Source: JAMWZF01 sp041628615 (GTDB lineage: Bacteria > Pseudomonadota > Alphaproteobacteria > Rhodobacterales > Rhodobacteraceae). From it: a DNA stretch of 7,084 bases. The stretch lies in NCBI GenBank assembly GCA_041628615.1, contig JBFKOW010000172.1:1-7084 (forward strand). Reading direction: 5' to 3'. The notes beneath the pieces were generated by a model. The model was not told where the DNA came from. It ran no database searches and worked only from the letters and a program-made list of their open reading frames with translations. This document shows, one piece after another, positions 1 through 5,996 of the stretch (positions are counted from its first letter, which is position 1; each line of letters opens with the position of its first letter). The position numbers and the translations under genes are program-made.

Positions 1-48
1 GCGTTTCCCGTTTGACAACCGACCGGGGCGGCGCGATCCGTGGCCGCC

Positions 49-591
49 ATGTATCGGACGCTGCACCGTCTCGCCGACCGGCTGGCCCGGATCATGGCCC
101 TCGCCGGCGGCCTGATCCTTGTCGGGCTGACGGCGCTGACCTGCCTGTCGATCCTCGGCCGCGCCTTCGTGCCGCTCGGGATCGGGCCGGGACCGGTGCC
201 GGGGATCTACGAGATCACCGAGATCGCCGTCGCGGTCGCCGTCTTCGCCTTCCTGCCCTGGACCCAGCTGACCCGCGGCCACGCCGCGGTTGACCTGCTC
301 AAGCCGGTGTTCGGCGGACCGCTGAACCGCGGGCTCGACCTGGTGATCGACCTCGGGATGCTGGCGGTGGCGCTGGCCGGGACCTGGCGGCTGTGGCTCG
401 GGATGCTGGACCGGGTCGCCTACGGCGACACCACCCTGATCCTCGGCTGGCCGCTCTGGCCGGGCTACGCGCTGGCGCTGGGCGGGGCCGGGGCGTTCAG
501 CCTCGTCGCCGGGTTCTGCGTGTTGCGGTCGGGGCGGGCCCTGGTCGGCGGCGGCACCGACGCCGACGACAACGGGGCCGGGATGCCATGA
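49..591 (+). CDS. TRAP transporter small permease (DctQ-like)
   Basis: Small inner-membrane subunit of a tripartite ATP-independent periplasmic transporter. It pairs with the large permease encoded immediately downstream to take up an organic acid or similar solute using an ion gradient. The 180-residue protein has the family's usual size and four hydrophobic segments, at about residues 14-36, 53-71, 96-118 and 137-160. Between helices 2 and 3 it carries the family-typical stretch FLPWTQLTRGHAAVDLL (residues 68-84), in which the RGH..VD core is characteristic. The stop overlaps the large-permease start as ATGA, so the two are translationally coupled. The start is uncertain: ATG at 49 is chosen, but an in-frame GTG at 40 has a GGGGCGG stretch (25-31) at better ribosome-binding distance and would add three residues. 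The substrate cannot be read from this subunit. Confidence 0.9.
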   Translation: MYRTLHRLADRLARIMALAGGLILVGLTALTCLSILGRAFVPLGIGPGPVPGIYEITEIAVAVAVFAFLPWTQLTRGHAAVDLLKPVFGGPLNRGLDLVIDLGMLAVALAGTWRLWLGMLDRVAYGDTTLILGWPLWPGYALALGGAGAFSLVAGFCVLRSGRALVGGGTDADDNGAGMP

Positions 592-1937
592 CCCCGATCG
601 CGCTGGCGCTCTGGTCCTTCCCGGTGCTGCTCGGGCTGATCCTGCTCCGGGTGCCGATCGCGCTGGCGATGATCGGGGTCGGGGTGACCGGAACGGTGCT
701 GGTGATCGGCACTCCGGCGATGGTGCTGAACCAGCTCAAGACGCTGACCTTCGGGACCTTCTCGAACTACTCGTTCTCGATCATCCCGCTGTTCCTGCTG
801 ATGGGCCAGTTCGCGGCGATCTCGGGGATGTCGGCGGCGCTGTTCCGGGCCGGGGAGGCGTGGCTGGGGCACCGCCGCGGCGGCGTGGCGATGGCGGCGA
901 TCGGCGCCTGCGCCGGGTTCGGGGCGATCTGCGGGTCGTCGCTGGCCACCGCGGCGACGATGGGCCGGGTGGCGCTGCCCGAACTGCGGGCCTACGGCTA
1001 TTCCGGGGCGCTGTCGACCGGGGCGCTGGCGGCGGGCGGCACGCTGGGCATCCTGATCCCGCCCTCGGTGATCCTGGTGATCTACGCGGTGATCGCCGAG
1101 CAGAACATCGAGAAGCTGTTCGTCGCGGCGCTGATCCCCGGCCTGCTCGCGGCGCTGGGCTACATCCTCGCCGTGGCGGTATGGATGCGGGCGGCGCCGG
1201 GAAGCGCGGCGCTCCGCCCCGAGGCGACCCGGGCCGAGAAGATGGCCGCCCTGCGCGCGGTCTGGCCGGTCCTCGTGATCTTCCTGCTGATCGTCGGCGG
1301 GATCTATGCCGGACTGTTCACCCCGACCGAGGCCGCCGCGGTGGGCGCCGGCGGCACCGGCCTGCTGGCGCTGCGCTCGGGCCGGCTGACCCGCGAAGGG
1401 CTGCAGGAGGCGATCCTGTCGACGGCGAGCACAACGGCGATGATCTTTCTCATCATCCTCGCCGCCGGGCTCTACAACTCCTTCCTGGCGCTGACCCGGA
1501 TGCCGCAGGAGGCGACCGACTGGGTGGCCGCGGCGGGCCTGTCGCCCTGGGTCGTGCTGACCGTCGTGCTGGTCCTCTACCTCGTGCTCGGCTGCGTGAT
1601 GGATTCGCTGTCGATGATCCTGCTGACCATCCCGATCCTCTACCCGATCATGGCCGCGCTCGATTTCGGCCTGACCCCGGACGAGTTCGGCCTGTGGTTC
1701 GGAATCCTGGTGCTGATCGTGGTCGAGGTCGGGCTGATCACCCCGCCGGTGGGGCTCAACCTGTTCATCATCAACCGGATGGCCGGCGACATCCCGATCG
1801 GGCAGACCTATCGCGGCGCCCTGCCCTTCGTGCTGACCGACATGGTGCGGGTGGTGCTGCTGGCCGCCTTCCCGGCGCTGACCCTGTGGCTGGTCCGGGT
1901 GCTGGACGGGCTGGCGGCGCTGGGCGGCGGGGGTTGA
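588..1937 (+). CDS. TRAP transporter large permease (DctM-like)
   Basis: Large, transport-competent membrane subunit of the TRAP transporter, 449 residues and hydrophobic almost throughout, consistent with the 12 or so helices of the DctM family. Family signatures are visible: GAICGSSLATAATMG (112-126), GTLGILIPPS (151-160), GLFTPTEAAAVG (242-253) and EVGLITPPVGLNLF (380-393). The paired IPPS and TPPVG motifs are the hairpin-like elements expected in the two inverted halves of the transport domain. ATG at 588 is preferred because it overlaps the small-permease stop (ATGA) and gives the family-typical N-terminus; the open frame continues upstream only as an out-of-frame shadow of that gene. 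No periplasmic solute-binding protein (DctP/TAXI) is in the window, so the substrate is unknown. In such operons it often lies just upstream, here beyond the left edge. Confidence 0.95.
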   Translation: MTPIALALWSFPVLLGLILLRVPIALAMIGVGVTGTVLVIGTPAMVLNQLKTLTFGTFSNYSFSIIPLFLLMGQFAAISGMSAALFRAGEAWLGHRRGGVAMAAIGACAGFGAICGSSLATAATMGRVALPELRAYGYSGALSTGALAAGGTLGILIPPSVILVIYAVIAEQNIEKLFVAALIPGLLAALGYILAVAVWMRAAPGSAALRPEATRAEKMAALRAVWPVLVIFLLIVGGIYAGLFTPTEAAAVGAGGTGLLALRSGRLTREGLQEAILSTASTTAMIFLIILAAGLYNSFLALTRMPQEATDWVAAAGLSPWVVLTVVLVLYLVLGCVMDSLSMILLTIPILYPIMAALDFGLTPDEFGLWFGILVLIVVEVGLITPPVGLNLFIINRMAGDIPIGQTYRGALPFVLTDMVRVVLLAAFPALTLWLVRVLDGLAALGGGG

Positions 1938-1976
1938 TACGGCGGCGCGAAGAGGCCAAACCCCCGGGGAGCCAAC

Positions 1977-1982
1977 AGGGAG
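1977..1982 (+). promoter_or_regulatory. Ribosome binding site of rpe
   Basis: AGGGAG lies 7 bases before the ATG at 1990. It fixes the start that gives the conserved SIKIAPSILSADF N-terminus. The 52-base gap between the large permease and this gene shows no terminator-like hairpin followed by T residues, so readthrough from the TRAP genes is plausible. Confidence 0.6.
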
Positions 1983-1989
1983 CGCTGCC

Positions 1990-2682
1990 ATGACCTTCGA
2001 CCGCTCGATCAAGATCGCCCCGTCCATCCTGTCCGCAGACTTCGCCGATTTCGGGCGCGAGATCCGGGCCATCGAGGCGCAGGGCGCCGACTGGGTCCAT
2101 GTCGACGTGATGGACGGGCATTTCGTGCCGAACCTGACCTTCGGCCCGCCGGCGGTGAAGGCGTTCCGGCCCCACGTCACCACGGTGATGGACGTGCACC
2201 TGATGATCGCGCCGGTCGATCCCTACATCGACGCCTATGCCGAGGCCGGGGCCGACATCCTGACCGCCCACGTCGAGGCCGGGCCGCACATCCACCGCAC
2301 CCTGCAGGCGATCCGCGCCGCCGGGATGAAGGCGGGCGTGGCGCTCAACCCCGGCACCCCGGCCGAGGCGGTGGCGCACCTGCTCGACCTGACCGACCTC
2401 GTCTGCGTGATGACCGTGAACCCCGGCTTCGGCGGCCAGAAGTTCATCGACCTGACCGGCAAGATCCGCCGCCTGCGCGAGATGATCGGCGACCGCCCGG
2501 TCCATATCGAGATCGACGGCGGCGTCGATCCGGGCACCGCACCGCTGGTCACCGCGGCCGGGGCCGATGTCCTCGTCGCCGGGTCGGCGGTGTTCCGGGG
2601 CGGATCGGTGGACGCGCCCGAGGTCTACGGCGCCAACATCGCCGCGATCCGCGCCGCCGCCGCCGGCGCGGCCGCCGCCTGA
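1990..2682 (+). CDS. rpe: Ribulose-phosphate 3-epimerase
   Basis: Cytosolic TIM-barrel enzyme that interconverts D-ribulose 5-phosphate and D-xylulose 5-phosphate in the pentose phosphate pathway and, in autotrophs, the Calvin cycle. At 230 residues it has normal length. Diagnostic motifs are all present: APSILSADF (10-18), VHVDVMDGHFVPN (36-48), DVHLMI (68-73), VNPGFGGQKF (143-152), EIDGGV (174-179) and GADVLVAGSAVF (191-202). By family knowledge, metal ligands correspond to H37, D39, H70 and D176, with D39 and D176 also acting as the acid/base pair. The C-terminus is an alanine-rich tail (about 217-230) that is probably unstructured. It sits between the TRAP genes and a thioredoxin-fold gene, with only 12 bases to the latter. 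The sequence does not show whether this is the only rpe copy or a second, pathway-specific one. Confidence 0.97.
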   Translation: MTFDRSIKIAPSILSADFADFGREIRAIEAQGADWVHVDVMDGHFVPNLTFGPPAVKAFRPHVTTVMDVHLMIAPVDPYIDAYAEAGADILTAHVEAGPHIHRTLQAIRAAGMKAGVALNPGTPAEAVAHLLDLTDLVCVMTVNPGFGGQKFIDLTGKIRRLREMIGDRPVHIEIDGGVDPGTAPLVTAAGADVLVAGSAVFRGGSVDAPEVYGANIAAIRAAAAGAAAA

Positions 2683-2687
2683 AAGGA
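2683..2687 (+). promoter_or_regulatory. Ribosome binding site of the thioredoxin-fold gene
   Basis: AAGGA begins directly after the rpe stop and lies 7 bases before the ATG at 2695. The short 12-base spacer argues for co-transcription with rpe. Confidence 0.55.
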
Positions 2688-2694
2688 AACGGAA

Positions 2695-3249
2695 ATGGCC
2701 GCCCAACCCCCGGTCTGCGATTTCGGCTGGCCCGCGCCGGACTTCGCCCTGCCCGGCACCGATGGCCGGACCCATGCCCTGTCCGACATCCGCGGACCGA
2801 GGGGCACGCTGGTCATGTTCATCTGCAACCACTGTCCCTACGTCCTCGCGATCCTCGACAAGATCGTCCGCGACGGCCGCGACCTGCAGGCGCTCGGCGT
2901 CGGCGTGGCGGCGATCTGTTCCAACGACGCCAGCACCCACCCCGCCGACAGCTTCGACAACATGGCGCGGATGGCGGCGGAGAAGGGCTTTCCCTTCCCC
3001 TACCTGCACGACGAGAGCCAGTCCGTGGCGCGGGCCTACGGCGCGGTCTGCACCCCGGATTTCTTCGGCTTCGACGCCGGACTGGGACTGCAATACCGCG
3101 GCCGGCTGGACGCCACCCGGATGACCGCGACCGGTGCCGACCTGCCGCGCGAGCTGTTCGAGGCGATGAGGCAGGTGGCCGAGACCGGCGCGGGCCCGGC
3201 GGAACAGGTGCCGTCGATGGGCTGCTCGATCAAGTGGAAGGCGGGCTGA
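2695..3249 (+). CDS. Thioredoxin-fold / peroxiredoxin-like family protein
   Basis: A 184-residue cytosolic-type protein (no signal peptide or membrane segment) of the AhpC/TSA-like thioredoxin superfamily. The N-terminal half follows the peroxiredoxin/TlpA pattern: APDFALPGTDG (14-24), then TLVMFICNHCPYV (38-50) with a C44-N-H-C47 dithiol site at the end of the first core strand. A CTP segment (119-121) provides the expected cis-proline opposite the active site. The C-terminal motif PSMGCSIKWK (173-182) is, as I recall, typical of the widespread subfamily annotated only as 'thioredoxin family protein'. CNHC resembles a redox-active CXXC more than the PxxxTxxC site of true peroxiredoxins, so a thiol-disulfide role is likelier than peroxide reduction, but the substrate is unknown. 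It is probably the last gene of the TRAP-rpe unit, ending 4 bases from the convergent gene's stop. Confidence 0.88.
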   Translation: MAAQPPVCDFGWPAPDFALPGTDGRTHALSDIRGPRGTLVMFICNHCPYVLAILDKIVRDGRDLQALGVGVAAICSNDASTHPADSFDNMARMAAEKGFPFPYLHDESQSVARAYGAVCTPDFFGFDAGLGLQYRGRLDATRMTATGADLPRELFEAMRQVAETGAGPAEQVPSMGCSIKWKAG

Positions 3250-3253
3250 CCGC

Positions 3254-4090
3254 TCAGGCCGCCACGGGCCGCAGGCCCAGGATCGACCGCGCCTCGGCCG
3301 GGGTGGCCACCGGGCGGCCGAGTTCCTCGCAGGCCGCCACTGTCCGCTTCACGAGAGCGGCATTCGAGGGCGCCAGCGTGTCGCGGTCCAGCCGGATGTT
3401 GTCCTCGAGCCCGGTGCGGCAATGGCCGCCCGCCGCGATGCACCACCGGTTGACCTCGAGCTGGTGCCGGCCGATCCCGGCGGCGCACCATTCGGCGTCG
3501 GGCGCGATCCGGCCGAGGGTCTCGACGAAGAAGTCGAAGCTGGGCCGGTCCACCGGCATCGCGTTCTTCACCCCCATCACGAACTGGACGTAGAGCGGGC
3601 CGCGGATCCGGCCGTCCCCGGCCATCTTCACCGCCTGGAAGATGTGGCTGAGGTCGAAGGCCTCGATCTCGGGCTTGACGTCGTGAGTCCGCATCTCGGC
3701 GGCGAGCCAGTCGACGAGATCGGGCGGGTTCTCGTAGACCCGGGTGGGGAAGTTGTTCGAGCCGACGGCGAGCGAGGCCATGTCGGGGCGCAGCGGCAGC
3801 ATCCCGCCGCGCTCCGGCCCGGCCCCGGACCGCCCGCCGGTGGACAATTGCACGATCATGCCGGGGCAATGCGCGGCGATCCCCTCCATCAGCCGGGCGA
3901 ACCGGTCGGGGTCCGAGGTGGGCGTGCCGTCGTCGAGCCGCACGTGGCAATGGGCGATGGCGGCGCCGGCCTCGAAGGCCGCGTGGGTCGATTCGACCTG
4001 TTCGGAAACGGTGATGGGCACGGCGGGGTTGTCGGACTTGCGGGGCACCGACCCGGTGATCGCGACGCAGATGATGCAGGGCTTTGTCAT
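3254..4090 (-). CDS. Beta-keto acid cleavage enzyme (BKACE, DUF849; 3-keto-5-aminohexanoate cleavage family)
   Basis: Zinc-dependent TIM-barrel enzyme family that condenses a beta-keto acid with acetyl-CoA and splits it to acetoacetate and a new CoA ester. The founding member, Kce, acts in lysine fermentation, but the family has many substrates. The 278-residue length is typical. Seen here: AHCHVR (46-51) with zinc-ligand histidines H47 and H49, STGGRSG (83-89), PEIEAFD (140-146) and GLEDN (227-231), whose E229 is the expected third zinc ligand. At the position of the Kce glutamate thought to hold the substrate amino group (TGAEV in Kce-like proteins, from memory), this protein reads TGSVP, so 3-keto-5-aminohexanoate itself is an unlikely substrate. 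ATG at 4090 is chosen because MTKPCIICVAITG is the normal family N-terminus; an open frame reaching upstream to 4291 encodes only arginine- and proline-rich sequence. No strong ribosome binding site is visible. Confidence 0.93.
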   Translation of the reverse strand: MTKPCIICVAITGSVPRKSDNPAVPITVSEQVESTHAAFEAGAAIAHCHVRLDDGTPTSDPDRFARLMEGIAAHCPGMIVQLSTGGRSGAGPERGGMLPLRPDMASLAVGSNNFPTRVYENPPDLVDWLAAEMRTHDVKPEIEAFDLSHIFQAVKMAGDGRIRGPLYVQFVMGVKNAMPVDRPSFDFFVETLGRIAPDAEWCAAGIGRHQLEVNRWCIAAGGHCRTGLEDNIRLDRDTLAPSNAALVKRTVAACEELGRPVATPAEARSILGLRPVAA

Positions 4091-4397
4091 GGCCCGAGTC
4101 TGGCCGGGCGGGGCCGGATTGTCACGCCTGCATCGCGGGGGGCCGGTCCGAGGACACGGCACTTCGTCCGGGTGACCCGCGCGGCCGTGGCCGGCGGGCC
4201 GCCCGATGTCGCCCAGAGTCGCCCGGTGCCGGCCGGACCGGTCGGACGGGTAGCGAAGCCGGCGATTTCCCGCCTTGGTTGCTGCCCGCATTTGACTCGA
4301 CTCACCACAAAAGCGACCCTGACACTCGCAGAGATTGAGCGCAGACGACGTTTTACGCCTTCGATACCGCCGTTTTCGGTCGAGTTGGTTGCCCGAT
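4091..4397. other. Divergent intergenic region between BKACE and the NtrC-like regulator
   Basis: This 307-base gap should hold the promoters of both divergent genes. The left two thirds are very GC-rich with short self-complementary stretches, including the 11-base palindrome CGGGTGACCCG (4169-4179) and a direct repeat GTCGCCC (4208-4214 and 4218-4224). From about 4285 the base composition shifts to distinctly more A/T. TTGACT at 4292-4297 resembles a -35 box on the + strand, but no convincing -10 follows at 16-18 bases. An in-frame TTG at 4335 could extend the regulator by 21 residues. The codons there carry many A/T third bases, unlike the gene proper, so I treat this stretch as non-coding leader. 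Confidence 0.5.
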
Positions 4398-5687
4398 ATG
4401 AAGAACCAGCCGGTGACTATTGTCAGCTTCGAGCAGCCGGATCACGCCAGCGCGCTGCAGGGGGAATTGTCCGGCACGGAGCATCCCTGCAGGATCGTCC
4501 CCTGCGACCAGTGGCTGAAATCCGCCGCCGCCGATCCTTCCGCCGCGCTGATCCTGTATTTCGGCCGCGGGATGCCCGCCCAGCCCCGCATCGACGAGGT
4601 CCGCGACAAGGCCACCGGGCGGCAGTGGCGGGCCGTCTTCGAGGGCGAACGGCCCACCCGCCTGCCCCGGTCCTTCCTGCTGCCGCCGCGCTACTTCCTG
4701 TGGCCCGACGACCGCGACGCGCTGGTGCGCTGGCTCGACACCGTGGACGACGCGCCCGACAGGCCGCGCAGCGCCGCCGATCTGGGGCTGCTCGGACGGT
4801 CGCCGCCGTTCCGGCTGGCGCTGTCGATGCTCGACCGCTTCGCGCCCTGCGCCGCGCCGATGCTGATCACCGGCGAGACCGGCACCGGCAAGGAAACCGC
4901 CGCCCGCGCCGCCCACCGGCTGAGCGACCGCGCGGCCGAGCCCTTCATCGCCCTGCATTGCGGCGCGGTTCCCGATGACGCCTTCGACCTGACCGGCGCG
5001 GTCGACGGGCCGCTGGCGCGGGTCCGGGCCGGGACCCTGTTCCTCAACAACCTCGAAGATCTCTCTCAGGGGGCGCAGATCGGCCTGTCGGCCTGGCTGC
5101 AATCCCGGGACGACCTGCCGGACCGCGAGGGGCCGCGGGTCATGGCCGCGACCGGCGCCGACCTTGCCGGCGGCCGCCGGTTCCGGTCCGACCTGTTCTA
5201 CCGGCTCTCGGTGCTGACGCTGCGGCTGCCGCCGCTGCGCGACCGGCCGGGCGACGCCGAGATCCTCGGCGCGCATTTCGCCGACCGCTACGCCCGCCAG
5301 ACGGGCCGGCCGGCCCGACCCCTGTCGGACGCGTTCCGCAAGGCCCTGCGCGGCTTCGACTGGCCCGGCAATGTCCGCGAGTTGCAGAACTTCATGCACC
5401 GGTCCGTGGTGCTGTCGACCCGCCCGGAGCTCTGCCTGTCCGAGACCGGCGGCCCCGGCGAGACCCAGTCCGCGGCGCTGTCCGCCGATGTCCGGCCCTA
5501 CCACGAGGCCCGCGAGGCGACGTTGCGCGCCTTCGAGGCGGCCTACCTGCACAAGCTGATGGCGGCGAGCGGCGGCAACGTCACCCGCGCCGCCCGACTC
5601 GCCGGCACCGAGCGCCGATCCCTGGGCCGGATGCTGAAGCGCAACGACCTGAGTCCGGCCGGCGGCACCGCCCCTGCGGCGGACTGA
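4398..5687 (+). CDS. NtrC-like AAA+ Fis-family regulator lacking GAFTGA and Walker B acids
   Basis: A 429-residue DNA-binding regulator with enhancer-binding-protein architecture. Residues 1-120 look like a degenerate receiver (VTIVSF strand at 6-11, LILYFGRGMP at 51-60 where LDxxMP would be expected), with no phospho-acceptor aspartate. Residues 132-365 are the AAA+ domain: Walker A GETGTGKE (159-166), GTLFLNNLEDLS (212-223) in place of GTLFLDEIG, FRSDLFYRLSVLTLRLPPLRDR with its arginine-finger region, and FDWPGNVRELQNF. The GAFTGA loop is absent: Walker A lysine to Walker B spans 52 residues against 65 in NtrC. A Fis-type helix-turn-helix (GGNVTRAARLAGTERRSLGRMLKR) starts near 392. Loss of GAFTGA argues against sigma54 activation, as known for Rhodobacter capsulatus NtrC and HupR. 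The start at 4398 is chosen on codon usage; no clear ribosome binding site is visible. By position it may control the injection-system genes downstream. Confidence 0.88.
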   Translation: MKNQPVTIVSFEQPDHASALQGELSGTEHPCRIVPCDQWLKSAAADPSAALILYFGRGMPAQPRIDEVRDKATGRQWRAVFEGERPTRLPRSFLLPPRYFLWPDDRDALVRWLDTVDDAPDRPRSAADLGLLGRSPPFRLALSMLDRFAPCAAPMLITGETGTGKETAARAAHRLSDRAAEPFIALHCGAVPDDAFDLTGAVDGPLARVRAGTLFLNNLEDLSQGAQIGLSAWLQSRDDLPDREGPRVMAATGADLAGGRRFRSDLFYRLSVLTLRLPPLRDRPGDAEILGAHFADRYARQTGRPARPLSDAFRKALRGFDWPGNVRELQNFMHRSVVLSTRPELCLSETGGPGETQSAALSADVRPYHEAREATLRAFEAAYLHKLMAASGGNVTRAARLAGTERRSLGRMLKRNDLSPAGGTAPAAD

Positions 5688-5727
5688 ACCCCGCCGAACC
5701 CCCTTCGAGGCGAAGATTCCCCGCGCC

Positions 5728-5749
5728 GCCGGGTCGGCGGCGACCCGGC
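5728..5749. repeat. Perfect 9-bp inverted repeat (hairpin 1), possible terminator or operator
   Basis: GCCGGGTCG (5728-5736) and CGACCCGGC (5741-5749) pair perfectly around a GCGG loop, 41 bases after the regulator's stop. There is no following T-run, so a classical intrinsic terminator is not supported. The same inner arms recur in hairpin 2, which favours a binding site or a repeated structural element. Confidence 0.5.
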
Positions 5750-5795
5750 ACTGCGGCCCTTGTTTCGCGGGGGCCGGGCGGCGACGGCCCGGAGG

Positions 5796-5813
5796 CGGGT
5801 CGCGGACGACCCG
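5796..5813. repeat. Perfect 7-bp inverted repeat (hairpin 2), same arms as hairpin 1
   Basis: CGGGTCG (5796-5802) and CGACCCG (5807-5813) pair perfectly around a CGGA loop. The arms are identical to the inner seven bases of hairpin 1. The two dyad centres are 66 bases apart. Only GTTTCC follows, so termination is possible but weakly supported. Confidence 0.5.
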
Positions 5814-5852
5814 GTTTCCGGCGCAACCAGATGATAAGTCATTGAATTCGTG

Positions 5853-5882
5853 TGGACTTGTCGGCTCGTCGCCGCCTACCCT
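5853..5882 (+). promoter_or_regulatory. Weak candidate promoter for the eCIS genes
   Basis: TGGACT (5853-5858) and TACCCT (5877-5882), 18 bases apart, are a poor match to a housekeeping -35/-10 pair. They lie directly after an AT-richer patch that includes GATAAGTCATTGAATTC, in otherwise very GC-rich sequence. This is the only plausible promoter-like element I see ahead of the start at 5997. Confidence 0.2.
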
Positions 5883-5996
5883 CGGGTTGTGGAAGTGGCT
5901 GACCGGTCACGCTGGCGGTCCCGTCGAACGGGCTGTCGCGGCCGGGTCCGCGCCACCGGGCGCCGCCGCGCGGCGCCCCGGCGCGATGGGGGTGGT

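Larger units (their letters stand above)
5688..5996. other. Leader/regulatory gap upstream of the eCIS genes
   Basis: This 309-base stretch has no convincing gene. It contains two closely similar perfect hairpins (5728-5749 and 5796-5813), and between them a third, weaker inverted repeat GGGCCG/CGGCCC (5771-5776 and 5785-5790). A short AT-richer patch (about 5829-5850) follows, then GC-rich sequence up to the ribosome binding region of the next gene. An in-frame upstream extension of that gene to GTG 5850 is arginine-rich and lacks family similarity, so I leave it unassigned. No sigma54 -24/-12 element with correct spacing was found. Confidence 0.5.

Noticed and set aside
1..15. Possible last codons of an upstream gene (GCG TTT CCC GTT TGA)
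   Set aside because: Four codons are too few to support any call. A TRAP solute-binding gene may end near here, but this cannot be shown.
12..17. TTGACA, a perfect -35 hexamer
   Set aside because: No acceptable -10 lies 16-18 bases downstream in the GC-rich sequence before the permease start, and such hexamers occur by chance.
465..2183. Long open frame on the - strand (572 codons)
   Set aside because: It is antisense to the large permease and rpe, and is low-complexity (Arg, Gln, His, Asp, Gly rich). Long antisense frames are a known artefact of high-GC genes.
1771..3093. Long open frame on the - strand opposite rpe and the thioredoxin-fold gene
   Set aside because: It is antisense to two well-supported genes and has no recognisable domain.
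3422..4978. 518-codon + strand frame opposite BKACE and running into the regulator
   Set aside because: It is the antisense and frame-shifted image of two clear genes, with low-complexity sequence and no domain.
4353..5552. 399-codon - strand frame opposite the regulator
   Set aside because: It is an antisense shadow, rich in Gly, Arg and Gln, and the + strand frame has conserved AAA+ and Fis motifs.
5747..5763. GGCAC...TTG resembling a sigma54 -24/-12 promoter
   Set aside because: The spacing between the two elements is 8 bases instead of 5, and the -12 GC is missing (TTGT).
5543..5842. 99-codon - strand frame in the gap after the regulator
   Set aside because: It overlaps the regulator's conserved helix-turn-helix end and is an Arg/Pro/Ser-rich sequence without motifs, so it is probably a chance frame.
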